DNA of 64,000 nucleotides from Site-B1 sp963827785 (lineage in GTDB: Bacteria > Bacteroidota > Bacteroidia > Flavobacteriales > Flavobacteriaceae): the NCBI GenBank assembly GCA_963827785.1, contig CAWHCT010000041.1, forward strand, positions 1 to 64,000. Reading direction: 5' to 3'. Each line of letters starts with the position of its first letter. The first letter of the stretch is position 1. The notes beneath the pieces are model-generated. The model was given only the letters and a program-made list of their open reading frames with translations. It was not told the origin of the DNA and made no database searches. Shown here in pieces: positions 35,852 through 44,057 of this stretch. Made by a program: the position numbers and the translations under genes.

Positions 35852-36373
35852 ACTCTTCTAAACTTTAATATTACTTTTTTTAGATAATTAACTTTATTAA
35901 CAAATAATATAATATTATTATTTTCTTTTATTAATTTAAAAAAAACTTGTTTATTATGATGGCTTGTTAATAGTCGTAATAACTTTTTTGATATTTAGTA
36001 GGATTAATAAGTTAATACCTTTTAATGACATTATATGAACAGGTAAAAATAAACTAACACATTAAAAATTAATTATTTGTGATTAATATTAACAACAGTT
36101 AATAACTTAAATTAAGAAGAATTATTTAATAAATTTTAGATGTTAAAGCTGTTTACTTCTATGTATTTCTGGTTATTAAATTGATAATAATTTTGTAATT
36201 TTTAATTAGGTTTTAATATTCTTTTTTTTGATTGATAATTAAATTTAATTTTCCAAAAAAAACTTACAAGTATTAATTTAGAGATATTAACAAGTAATGA
36301 ATAAGATAATGAACAGTAGTATGTTTACAATCCATAATTTGTACCTTTATTACTATATTAAAGATTAATTATT
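35852..36373. other. 520-base AT-rich non-coding region with repeated TATTAACAA-like motifs
   Basis: No gene-sized frame on either strand. The region is extremely AT-rich. TATTAACAA or close variants occur about six times in both orientations, for example TTATTAACAA, CTTGTTAATA, AATATTAACAACAGTTAATAA and GATATTAACAAG. No DnaA-box TTATCCACA and no terminator hairpin is visible. It precedes rpiB and probably carries that operon's promoter. Confidence 0.5.
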
Positions 36374-36808
36374 ATGAAAATTTCTATAGGTAATGATCAT
36401 GCGGGAACTGAATATAAATTTGCTATTTTAGATTATTTAAAATCCCAAGGTATACACGTAATAAATCATGGAACAGATTCTGATGATTCAGCTGATTATC
36501 CGGATTTTATTCATCCTGTTGCAGAAGATGTACAAATGAAAAAGGTGGATATGGGAATAATAATTTGCGGAAGTGGTAATGGTGCAAATATGACTGCCAA
36601 CAAACACAATGGAGTCAGATCTGCTTTATGTTGGACCAAAGAAATTGCTGCCTTAGCAAGGGAGCATAATAATGCAAATATTTTGAGTATTCCAGCTAGA
36701 TTTACATCTTTACCACAAGCTATTGATATAACTAAAACATTTCTAAATACAAAATTTGAAGGAGGTCGTCATAAGCGTAGAGTTGATAAAATAGATATTT
36801 CATGTTAA
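36374..36808 (+). CDS. rpiB: Ribose-5-phosphate isomerase B
   Basis: 144 residues. It interconverts ribose-5-phosphate and ribulose-5-phosphate in the pentose phosphate pathway. Hallmarks are ISIGNDHAGTEYKFAILDYLKSQG at the start, HGTDSDDSADYPDF, GIIICGSGNGANMTANKHNGVRSALCW (the anion hole with Ser in place of the catalytic Cys found in some RpiB; ICGSGNG is conserved) and FEGGRHKRRVDKI at the end. The next gene starts one base after its stop codon, so cotranscription with the cation transporter is near certain. Confidence 0.93.
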   Translation: MKISIGNDHAGTEYKFAILDYLKSQGIHVINHGTDSDDSADYPDFIHPVAEDVQMKKVDMGIIICGSGNGANMTANKHNGVRSALCWTKEIAALAREHNNANILSIPARFTSLPQAIDITKTFLNTKFEGGRHKRRVDKIDISC

Positions 36809-37726
36809 ATGGCTCATTCGCATACCAATAATCATTCTCATTCACACAAAGATTTAAAAGGAAGAAATCTTTTAATATCTATACTTCTCAATATACTTAT
36901 AACAGCCTCACAAGTTATTGGTGGCTTAGCCTCCGGAAGTTTAGCTCTTTTAAGCGATGCTCTGCATAACTTTAGCGATGTTCTATCTTTAGTTATAAGC
37001 TACTTAGCTAATTTATTAGCGGGAAAAGATGCGTCCTTCAATAAGACATTTGGGTATAAAAGAGCTGAGATACTTGCAGCCTTTATAAATGCGTCTACAT
37101 TGATAATAGTTGCCGTCCTATTAATTATTGAAGCTATTAAGCGATTTTATAATCCTGAAGAAATTGAATCTAATCTTGTAATTTGGTTATCATTAATTGC
37201 TATTCTTGGCAATGGTTTTAGCGTTCTTTTACTACAAAAGGACTCAAAAGTTAATATGAATATGCGTTCAGCTTATTTGCATTTACTCACTGATATGTTA
37301 GCCTCAGTTGCAGTACTTATCGGAGGACTATTAATGAAATATTATGAAATATTCTGGGTGGATAGTTTATTGACACTGTTAATTGCTTTATACCTTATCT
37401 GGGTTGGATATGATCTTTTTAAAGACTCGTTTAAAGTGCTTATGCTGTTTACCCCAACTGATCTTCAAATTCAAGATATTGTTACTGAGTTGAGTGTTAT
37501 TAATGATATAAAAAATGTTCATCATATTCATGTGTGGCAATTAAATGAGGAAGAAACTCATTTTGAAGCTCATATAGATTTTAAGAGTGACATCAGACTA
37601 TCTGAATTTGATGAAGTTTTAAATAAAATAGAAGACATTTTATATCATAAATTTCAAATAAATCACGTCAATATTCAACCTGAATTTGGTAAATGTGATA
37701 GCAAAGAAGTAATTGTACAGGATTAA
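36809..37726 (+). CDS. Cation diffusion facilitator (zinc/cobalt exporter)
   Basis: 305 residues. A His-rich N-terminus (MAHSHTNNHSHSHKD) likely binds metal in the cytoplasm. Six membrane helices follow, with the metal-site motifs LLSDALHNFSDVLSLVISYLA (HxxxD, helix 2) and HLLTDMLASVAVLIGG (helix 5). The C-terminal cytoplasmic domain is IKNVHHIHVWQLNEEETHFEAHIDF. This is the CzcD/ZitB group, Zn2+ or Co2+/H+ antiporters. The gene directly follows rpiB and precedes the GNAT gene by 2 bases. Confidence 0.93.
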   Translation: MAHSHTNNHSHSHKDLKGRNLLISILLNILITASQVIGGLASGSLALLSDALHNFSDVLSLVISYLANLLAGKDASFNKTFGYKRAEILAAFINASTLIIVAVLLIIEAIKRFYNPEEIESNLVIWLSLIAILGNGFSVLLLQKDSKVNMNMRSAYLHLLTDMLASVAVLIGGLLMKYYEIFWVDSLLTLLIALYLIWVGYDLFKDSFKVLMLFTPTDLQIQDIVTELSVINDIKNVHHIHVWQLNEEETHFEAHIDFKSDIRLSEFDEVLNKIEDILYHKFQINHVNIQPEFGKCDSKEVIVQD

Positions 37727-37728
37727 AT

Positions 37729-38172
37729 ATGATATCAATAACCGTAAAACCTTATAAAGACCTTAGTATTGATGAACTTTACAGTTTGCTGAGATTGCGA
37801 AGCGAAGTGTTTGTTGTGGAGCAGAACTGTGTGTATCAAGATATGGATGAAAAGGATAAAAAAGCGATTCATATTTTAGGATTAAACAATAAGGAAATTG
37901 TGGCCTATGCACGAATATTTAAGCCGGGAGATTATTTTAAGGAGGCTAGTATTGGAAGGGTTGTAGTCAGTCAAAAAGAAAGAGGATCCGGTTTAGGTTA
38001 CAAAATAATGAACGCCTCAATTAAAGCTGTTCAGGATGAATTTCAGGAATACAATATCAAAGTTTCAGCGCAAAAATATTTAAAGAAATTCTACAATAAT
38101 TTAGGATTTAAGCAGGTAGGAGAGGAGTACCTTGAAGATGGCATACCTCATATTGCGATGATTAAAAATTAA
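37729..38172 (+). CDS. ElaA-type GNAT family N-acetyltransferase
   Basis: 147 residues. The ElaA signature LYSLLRLRSEVFVVEQNCVYQDMDEKDKKAIHILG opens the protein, followed by AYARIFKPGDYFKEASIGRVVVSQKERGSGLGYKIMNASI (acetyl-CoA pyrophosphate loop R/QxxGxG/A) and KVSAQKYLKKFYNNLGFKQVGEEYLEDGIPHIAM. The substrate is unknown. It is the third gene of the rpiB-CDF-GNAT run, and its stop overlaps the stop of the small membrane-protein gene on the other strand. Confidence 0.9.
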   Translation: MISITVKPYKDLSIDELYSLLRLRSEVFVVEQNCVYQDMDEKDKKAIHILGLNNKEIVAYARIFKPGDYFKEASIGRVVVSQKERGSGLGYKIMNASIKAVQDEFQEYNIKVSAQKYLKKFYNNLGFKQVGEEYLEDGIPHIAMIKN

Positions 38173-38336
38173 AAGAAAACAGACTTTACCACGACAATAA
38201 GAATTATTAAAACTAACATAAATAAACTTCCCAACATATAATTCAAGTAAGGGTCATCATGTAAAATATCTGAAAACGAACGATTTTTTCTATAAAACAA
38301 CCACAAAACAAAAGCGCCGGGAATTGCTAAACCCAT
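38169..38336 (-). CDS. 55-residue membrane protein
   Basis: A short frame: ATG at 38336, stop at 38169-38171. The peptide begins MGLAIPGAFVLWLFYRKNRS, continues with SDILHDDPYLNYMLG, and ends in a long hydrophobic helix (LFMLVLIILIVVVKSVFF). Two membrane segments with a short hydrophilic middle are likely. The start codon lies only 2 bases after the OmpA-gene stop, so it is probably the last gene of that minus-strand operon. Codon use and hydrophobic patterning look real. Function unknown. Confidence 0.6.
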   Translation of the reverse strand: MGLAIPGAFVLWLFYRKNRSFSDILHDDPYLNYMLGSLFMLVLIILIVVVKSVFF

Positions 38337-38338
38337 GA

Positions 38339-39172
38339 TTAATTCTTTTTATTAGCCACATAAGTAATTAAGATCTCTACGCGTCTGTCATATTTAGGGT
38401 CACCACCAAGAGGGAATTTTCTGCGCATGCCAACATATTTCATTCGTTTTTTATCAACCCCTTTTTTAGCCAAGTAATCATAAACATATTTAGCTCTGGC
38501 TACCGACAAATTTCGCTGTTTTGTTTTTCTATCAACAGCGTCTCTGCTGTTTTGAGTACAGCAAACATGTCCTTGAATAGTAAAATATAATTCCTTTCTT
38601 TTTACCAGAGTATCAGCAATTCGTTTTAAAACCTTAACAGAATTAGGAGTGAGATAGCTATATCCGGTTTTGAACAATAGTTTATCTAAGGTTACTTTAT
38701 CACCCTTTTTTAACTCAGTACTGTAGATCGTTTTTTTACCTTCAACAGGCTCCTGAACAACCTTTTCTTCAATTTTTGGCACGACAATAATTTCAACCTT
38801 CCTGTTTAATCCACGAATCTTGTTGATATCGTCCTCCTTAACTATTTTCAATAAAATTTCTCCCTTTCCATCTACATTCGTTATGAGTCTCTCATCAATT
38901 TCATTGTTTGAAAAAATAGCTTTTATTGAATTTGCCCTGTTTTGAGATAAAACCAAATTATAGGAATTGCTACCTCTGTCATCACAAAAACCATAAATAG
39001 AAATTTTTTCTATGTCTATATCGTGAAGGTTTTGTATAAATAATAATAGCCTGTTTTCTTCAGTTCCAGGAACATCATATTTGTCGGTTTCAAAATAGAC
39101 CTCATGGATCAGCTCGTTTTGAGCCAAGGAGATTTGAGTGAATAATATGAATAATAATACCAGTTTCTTCAT
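38339..39172 (-). CDS. OmpA family protein with two OmpA-like domains
   Basis: 277 residues from the start at 39172 (signal peptide MKKLVLLFILFTQISLAQ); a 39181 start adds MVL. The first OmpA-like domain spans about residues 25-130 (VYFETDKYDV, ISIYGFCDDRGSNSYNLVLSQNRANSIKAIF). The second spans about 165-275 (LLFKTGYSYLTPNSVKVLKRIADTLV, FTIQGHVCCTQNSRDAVD, NLSVARAKYVYDYLAKKGVDKKRM, DRRVEILITYV). Both follow the peptidoglycan-binding pattern with Asp and Arg residues. There is no N-terminal barrel, so it is probably a periplasmic peptidoglycan-associated protein. It follows ctpA on the same strand. Confidence 0.85.
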   Translation of the reverse strand: MKKLVLLFILFTQISLAQNELIHEVYFETDKYDVPGTEENRLLLFIQNLHDIDIEKISIYGFCDDRGSNSYNLVLSQNRANSIKAIFSNNEIDERLITNVDGKGEILLKIVKEDDINKIRGLNRKVEIIVVPKIEEKVVQEPVEGKKTIYSTELKKGDKVTLDKLLFKTGYSYLTPNSVKVLKRIADTLVKRKELYFTIQGHVCCTQNSRDAVDRKTKQRNLSVARAKYVYDYLAKKGVDKKRMKYVGMRRKFPLGGDPKYDRRVEILITYVANKKN

Positions 39173-39252
39173 TAAAACCAAGTTGAAAATAATCTGTAAA
39201 TATAACTTTTTTTATATCTCAAAGGTAGTGCCATAATTGGTATGCCCAGTAA

Positions 39253-40884
39253 TTATTTCAAATAACCGTTATACTTTATAGGATTATTTAGTATTTCAGT
39301 GGCTTTTTTAATTTCAGGATTATACTCGGCGTAATAATCATAAAGCCCTTCCCTGTAAACGTATCTTTTAACGATCTCATCTGAAAGCAATGAAGACAAC
39401 TGCGTTTTTTGATCATCAATAATTTTGCTTTTATACGCATTTAAATGCTCCATTAGTTCATTATAATCAGATTCAATACTTGTATTGAGCTCCTCTTCTT
39501 TTGCCATATCAAAAGCAGAGCCTAATGCTTTTTCTGTTTTTGTTTCAAATGAAAACCGGTTCTTCTTTAGGTAGTTTTTAAAATCTTTAAAATCAGAATC
39601 GCTAAATCTAAAAGAACTTATATCGTTTATTTTATGGCCATAATAATATTTAGTGGCATAGTCGAAAATATAATTTTCGTTCATGATCGCTTTTGTGATT
39701 GAGCTGTTTTTGGTAATTTCCAGTTCCACATCCGGAGCCACACCACCACCATCATAAACTTTTCGACCATTTTTTGTCTTAAATTCATTGTACTGTTTAA
39801 TTTTAACAGCCTTACCCTCCTCATCTCTGTTCCAGTAATCCAAGGCCTGAATACAACGCCCGGAAGGGGTGTAATACCTTGAAATGGTTATTTTGATCTG
39901 AGTGCCATAAACAAGTTGTTTTGGACGTTGAACCAGTCCTTTACCAAAACTTCTGGCACCAACAATCACAGCCCTGTCCAGATCTTGAAGTGCACCCGAA
40001 ACAATTTCACTCGCAGAAGCACTGCGGTCATTAATTAGTACGACAACCGGAATTTCCAAATCTATTGGATCTCGATTGGTATAATAAGTTTTATTGTATT
40101 TACTAACCTTGGATTTTGTAGTAACAACTAATTGGCCTTTTGGAACAAATATATTTGTAACATTAACAGCCTCCTGCAATAAACCACCGGGATTTCCCCT
40201 TAGGTCCAAGATTATTTTTTCTGCCCCATCTGCTTTTAACTCCCTTAAAGCTTCAATAGTTTCTGAGGATGCTTTACTATTGAATTTACTTAAAACAATA
40301 TATCCGACTTCGTTTCCAATCATGGAATAATGAGGAACCGCTTTTATCTGAACCTCTTCTCTTGTTATTTTTGTAGTATAGCTCTCACCTTGTCTTATAT
40401 ATTCAATTTCTGTAGATGAGCCGGGAGATCCTTTTATCAGGTCAGATGCATTTTCTTTAAAATCGGCAACTTTAATATTTCCAATTCTTATAATTTCATC
40501 CCCCGCTTTTAATCCCGCCTTATCAGCCGGATAATCCTTATAAGGCTCCACTATTATCAACTTATCCTTTTTTATTTGGACTCTTGCGCCTATTCCGGTA
40601 TAATCACCGGTATTATTGATCCTTGCCGCCTCAACATCCTGCTCGTTTAGGAAAGTTGTATACGGATCCAGGTCTCTTAACATATTCTTTATAGCGGTAT
40701 CCATTAAATCACCGGGATTGGTTTCATCAACATAATTCATATTCAACTCTTTGAATAAGGTTGTGAATATCTCCAGTTGTTTTGCTATTTCAAAAAAATC
40801 GCTTTTGAATGCAGTTCCTGTAAAAAAGACAGTCAATGCTAAAACAGGAATCAATATTCTTTTTTTCAATTTATTAAGCTTCAT
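39253..40884 (-). CDS. ctpA: S41 family C-terminal processing peptidase
   Basis: 543 residues. An N-terminal signal/anchor (ILIPVLALTVFFTGTAF) is followed by a PDZ domain at about residues 93-165 (YTGIGARVQIKKDKLIIVEPY, PADKAGLKAGDEIIRIGN). The S41 core has ILDLRGNPGGLLQEAVNV, Ser290 in NDRSASASEIVSGALQDL and Lys315 in RSFGKGLVQ; the 25-residue spacing matches the Ser-Lys dyad of Prc/CtpA. RYYTPSGRCIQ follows. It cleaves C-termini of periplasmic proteins. The start overlaps the DUF4349 stop by 4 bases (ATGA), so the two are translationally coupled. Confidence 0.94.
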   Translation of the reverse strand: MKLNKLKKRILIPVLALTVFFTGTAFKSDFFEIAKQLEIFTTLFKELNMNYVDETNPGDLMDTAIKNMLRDLDPYTTFLNEQDVEAARINNTGDYTGIGARVQIKKDKLIIVEPYKDYPADKAGLKAGDEIIRIGNIKVADFKENASDLIKGSPGSSTEIEYIRQGESYTTKITREEVQIKAVPHYSMIGNEVGYIVLSKFNSKASSETIEALRELKADGAEKIILDLRGNPGGLLQEAVNVTNIFVPKGQLVVTTKSKVSKYNKTYYTNRDPIDLEIPVVVLINDRSASASEIVSGALQDLDRAVIVGARSFGKGLVQRPKQLVYGTQIKITISRYYTPSGRCIQALDYWNRDEEGKAVKIKQYNEFKTKNGRKVYDGGGVAPDVELEITKNSSITKAIMNENYIFDYATKYYYGHKINDISSFRFSDSDFKDFKNYLKKNRFSFETKTEKALGSAFDMAKEEELNTSIESDYNELMEHLNAYKSKIIDDQKTQLSSLLSDEIVKRYVYREGLYDYYAEYNPEIKKATEILNNPIKYNGYLK

Positions 40885-41699
40885 TTCGTTTGTTTTTTAA
40901 TATACCATCTTCTAATTACGAAGAACATAATAATCAGCATCAATATAAATGGCCAAATGTGCAATATCCCAAGGAAGAAAAAAGATAAACCGTTAAATCC
41001 AGATTTCATAGCATTCCACATTTTAGTTCCATAAGAAACTGTAACACCACTCTCTGATGTGGTTTTATAAAATTCGACATTTAAAGTGCTTAATGAGACT
41101 TTGTTTTGTAAATATTTCAATCGCCCCTGTTTGGCTTCAATTTCTTCTCTTATGTTTGACAATTCTCTTTCAATCTCCAGAATTTCTTTTACGTTCTTTG
41201 CTTTTAACAATAGCTCCAGATAGCGTTTTTCAAGAGTCTGTTTTGCTTTTAAACGCGCTTCAAGATCTATAAATTCTTCGGTGACATCTTTTGATGAAAT
41301 GCGCTTGGTGTCAAAAAACACCACATGACTACTAATTGAATCTATGGTTTTTTGAAAATTATCTGTTGGAATTCTAATTATTAGATTTCGTGAAATCCGA
41401 TTATATGATTTATTGGAATTATCATCTTGTATAAAACCATTATTTTGCTTTACATAACGGATAATTTCATTGTAAGTCTTATCAAGATCTTGTGTTTCAA
41501 ATCGCAAAAAAGACTCCTTGATCAATCTTTGGTCCAGGTCTTCATTTGATATGGGAACCGAACTAGACCCTTTGTGTACTTCCTCAATGGAAACTGCCTC
41601 CATATCACTATAGTTGACTTCCGGTTCACTGGTATCAGAAGAACTTGTAGAACACGCTAAAGGAATAATATAAAGAAAAAGAAGTATAAATAATCTCAT
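40881..41699 (-). CDS. DUF4349 domain lipoprotein
   Basis: 272 residues. The lipoprotein signal MRLFILLFLYIIPLACSTSSS precedes a DUF4349 body: LIKESFLRFETQDLDKTYNEI, YVKQNNGFIQDDNSNKSYNR, LIIRIPTDNFQKTIDSI, KDVTEEFIDLEARLKAKQTLEKRYLELL, and a coiled coil IERELSNIREEIEAKQGRLKYL. A C-terminal membrane helix is near residues 240-262 (GILHIWPFILMLIIMFFVI). The domain is widespread and of unknown function, possibly sensing or scaffolding. It lies between rnpA and ctpA, with 17 bases to rnpA. Confidence 0.88.
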   Translation of the reverse strand: MRLFILLFLYIIPLACSTSSSDTSEPEVNYSDMEAVSIEEVHKGSSSVPISNEDLDQRLIKESFLRFETQDLDKTYNEIIRYVKQNNGFIQDDNSNKSYNRISRNLIIRIPTDNFQKTIDSISSHVVFFDTKRISSKDVTEEFIDLEARLKAKQTLEKRYLELLLKAKNVKEILEIERELSNIREEIEAKQGRLKYLQNKVSLSTLNVEFYKTTSESGVTVSYGTKMWNAMKSGFNGLSFFFLGILHIWPFILMLIIMFFVIRRWYIKKQTK

Positions 41700-41716
41700 T
41701 AATTTAATGATATAGG

Positions 41717-42076
41717 TTACGAAATTTTGTTTAATAGTTTAGAAAATAACGCTTGAGTTTTTTCACTAACTAATTTATAATCAGGCAAATCTTGGCCAAT
41801 ATATAGAATCATTAACGCATAACCCGAAATATTGTTATCTATTAACATTTTTTTATTATGCCTGTAGGCTTCTCGCATCAATCGTTTTATTCTATTTCTG
41901 TCAACAGCTCTTTTAAAATTCTTTTTACTCACCGAAACGCCTACTTTATTTGGATTACCTGTGCTTATATAAATTAATCTTAGTGGATATGCAGACAAAG
42001 CCTGACCTTCACCAAAAAGTTTTTCTATTAGCTTTTTGCTTTTAAGTTTGTTGTTTTTTGAATAAGACAGATCCAT
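41717..42076 (-). CDS. rnpA: Ribonuclease P protein component
   Basis: 119 residues. It assists the RNase P RNA in removing tRNA 5' leaders. The RNR motif is FKRAVDRNRIKRLMREAYRHNK, with NPNKVGVSVSKKNF before it and the C-terminal LMILYIGQDLPDYKLV. No rpmH lies upstream, unlike the classic dnaA-rpmH-rnpA arrangement, which is common for Bacteroidota. It is first in the run rnpA-DUF4349-ctpA-ompA-small protein. Confidence 0.95.
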   Translation of the reverse strand: MDLSYSKNNKLKSKKLIEKLFGEGQALSAYPLRLIYISTGNPNKVGVSVSKKNFKRAVDRNRIKRLMREAYRHNKKMLIDNNISGYALMILYIGQDLPDYKLVSEKTQALFSKLLNKIS

Positions 42077-42206
42077 ACCAACAAGAATACAAAAATATGA
42101 CTTAACTCAATTACTTGGTGTTGAAAAGTTGAGTGATAATAATCATATTTTGTAAATTTAAATTCAGTTAAATTAACAGATTGTATCAATATTTAATTCT
42201 TGATTT

Positions 42207-44057
42207 ATGGGAATGTTAAAGGTCACAAGGTTAACTCAACCCAAAGAGAAGGCAGGATACGTGCATCAATTGATCAAGGATATTAAGGCTTTAGAGCTAA
42301 TGACAAAAAGGGGGCTTATTGAAAAAGCGCCAATTAGAATTGGAGCCGAACAGGAGTTTTGCATTGTGGATGATCATTTTATGCCAAATGGAATAGCTTT
42401 AGAGGTTTTAAAGGAAATAAATGACGACCATTTTACAACTGAAATTGGAAATTACAACTTAGAGATAAATTTAGATCCGGTAGAACTCAAAGGAAACTGT
42501 TTTTCAACTCTACATAAAACACTCAACGAATTACTAAACAAGGCAAAAAAAGTTACTAAAACAAAAAACTCTAAAATAGTATTATCGGGAATTTTACCCA
42601 CACTAACTTTACATCATATGTCTATTGACAATATGACCCCTATACAGAGGTATTATGTGTTAAATGAAGCGATGGTAGAGTCCCGAAAACAAGAGTTTGA
42701 TATCAAAATAAAAGGCGTTGACGAATTGAATTTTCTGCATGACTCGGTGATGCTGGAAGGCTGTAATACAAGTTTTCAAATGCACCTTCAAATAAATCCA
42801 GATGAGTTTATTGAAAAATACAACTGGGCTCAGGCAATCTCAGGACCAATTCTGGCGGCATGTACCAATTCACCACTTTTATTTGGAAAGGAATTGTGGA
42901 GCGAAACAAGAATCTCTCTGTTCACACAAAGTGTAGATACGCGGGCCAATTCATTTTTGTTAAATGAAAGACAGGCAAGAGTTAGCTTTGGAAGCAAATG
43001 GGAAGAAGGTTCAGTTTCAGATATCTTTAAAAAAAACGTTTCAAGGTTTCGAAGCCTGGTCACTTCAGAATATATTAGAGATAGTGTGGAAATGCTAGAA
43101 AATGGAGAAATTCCGAAATTAATGGCATTGAGTTTACACAATGGAACAGTTTACAGATGGAACAGAGTGTGCTATGGTGTTGGAAATGGAAAGCCACACT
43201 TGAGGATTGAAAACAGATATATACCTTCGGGACCATCGGTAATTGACGAAATAGCCAATATGGTGTTTTGGGTAGGAGTAATGGTTGGAAAAACAAAAAA
43301 ATATAAGAACATCGAGAAGATGATGGATTTCAGAGATGTTAAATCAAATTTCTTTAATGCGGCTCGATATGGAATGACAACGCAGTTTTATTGGGATGGT
43401 GAGCTCATATCCAGCCATAAATTAATATTGAATGAGTTATTGCCTATGGCTTTTGGAGGCCTGTTAAAGGCAGGGGTTTCTGAAGAAGACGCACAGTATT
43501 ATCTGGGCATAATTGAAAACAGGGTAAAATCTAACAACGGTTCTCAGTGGATGATCAAAAGTTATAGAAATCTTTTAAAATCCAATAAGCCTTTTGAAGC
43601 ATCGCAAATATTAACGGCGAATATGCATAAAAAACAGGAAAAGGACGAACCTGTTTCTAACTGGAGTACTACTCGTCACAATATTCAGATCTTAGCTGAT
43701 GAACAAAAGACGGTAAGGCATAAGATGAGCAAAGACACTTTTACCGTTGACGTTCACGATAGCCTTGAACTGGTTTTAAATATTATGCAATGGAGGAACA
43801 TTCATCATGTTCCGGTTATAAATAAAAACACAAAACTAATAGGCTTGCTTACCTGGAGAGACATCAAAGACTTTTTAAACGACAAAGAAATGATAACAAC
43901 ATCAGTGAATAGCATGATGATTAAGGATGTCATTACAATTTCTCAGGATAAAAGTTTAAACGAGGCTAAAGAAATAATGAAATTAAACAACATTCACGGA
44001 ATCCCGGTTGTTAAAAAAGGCAGACTGATTGGGATAATTACCTCAAATGACCTATAA
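42207..44057 (+). CDS. Glutamate-cysteine ligase family (GCS2-like) protein fused to a CBS pair
   Basis: 616 residues. The N-terminal ~450 residues are GCS2-like (carboxylate-amine ligase, YbdK-type): IRIGAEQEFCIVDDHF (metal/ATP Glu pair), EIGNYNLEINLDPVEL, TSFQMHLQINPDEF, ARVSFGSKW and PHLRIENRYIPSGPSVIDEIAN. The C-terminal ~120 residues form two CBS motifs, each with a xHxVPVI/xGIPVV strand (MQWRNIHHVPVINKNTKLIG and MKLNNIHGIPVVKKGRLIG), a likely adenosine-nucleotide sensor. GCS2 enzymes join an amine to the gamma-carboxyl of glutamate or similar. Substrates here are unknown. The next gene overlaps or abuts it and encodes an amide hydrolase family. Confidence 0.85.
   Translation: MGMLKVTRLTQPKEKAGYVHQLIKDIKALELMTKRGLIEKAPIRIGAEQEFCIVDDHFMPNGIALEVLKEINDDHFTTEIGNYNLEINLDPVELKGNCFSTLHKTLNELLNKAKKVTKTKNSKIVLSGILPTLTLHHMSIDNMTPIQRYYVLNEAMVESRKQEFDIKIKGVDELNFLHDSVMLEGCNTSFQMHLQINPDEFIEKYNWAQAISGPILAACTNSPLLFGKELWSETRISLFTQSVDTRANSFLLNERQARVSFGSKWEEGSVSDIFKKNVSRFRSLVTSEYIRDSVEMLENGEIPKLMALSLHNGTVYRWNRVCYGVGNGKPHLRIENRYIPSGPSVIDEIANMVFWVGVMVGKTKKYKNIEKMMDFRDVKSNFFNAARYGMTTQFYWDGELISSHKLILNELLPMAFGGLLKAGVSEEDAQYYLGIIENRVKSNNGSQWMIKSYRNLLKSNKPFEASQILTANMHKKQEKDEPVSNWSTTRHNIQILADEQKTVRHKMSKDTFTVDVHDSLELVLNIMQWRNIHHVPVINKNTKLIGLLTWRDIKDFLNDKEMITTSVNSMMIKDVITISQDKSLNEAKEIMKLNNIHGIPVVKKGRLIGIITSNDL

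Noticed and set aside
35852..36373. Replication origin in the AT-rich gap
   Set aside because: No DnaA-box cluster and no dnaA/dnaN nearby; AT content alone is not enough.
42077..42206. rpmH upstream of rnpA
   Set aside because: No L34-like short frame is found in the 130 bases upstream.
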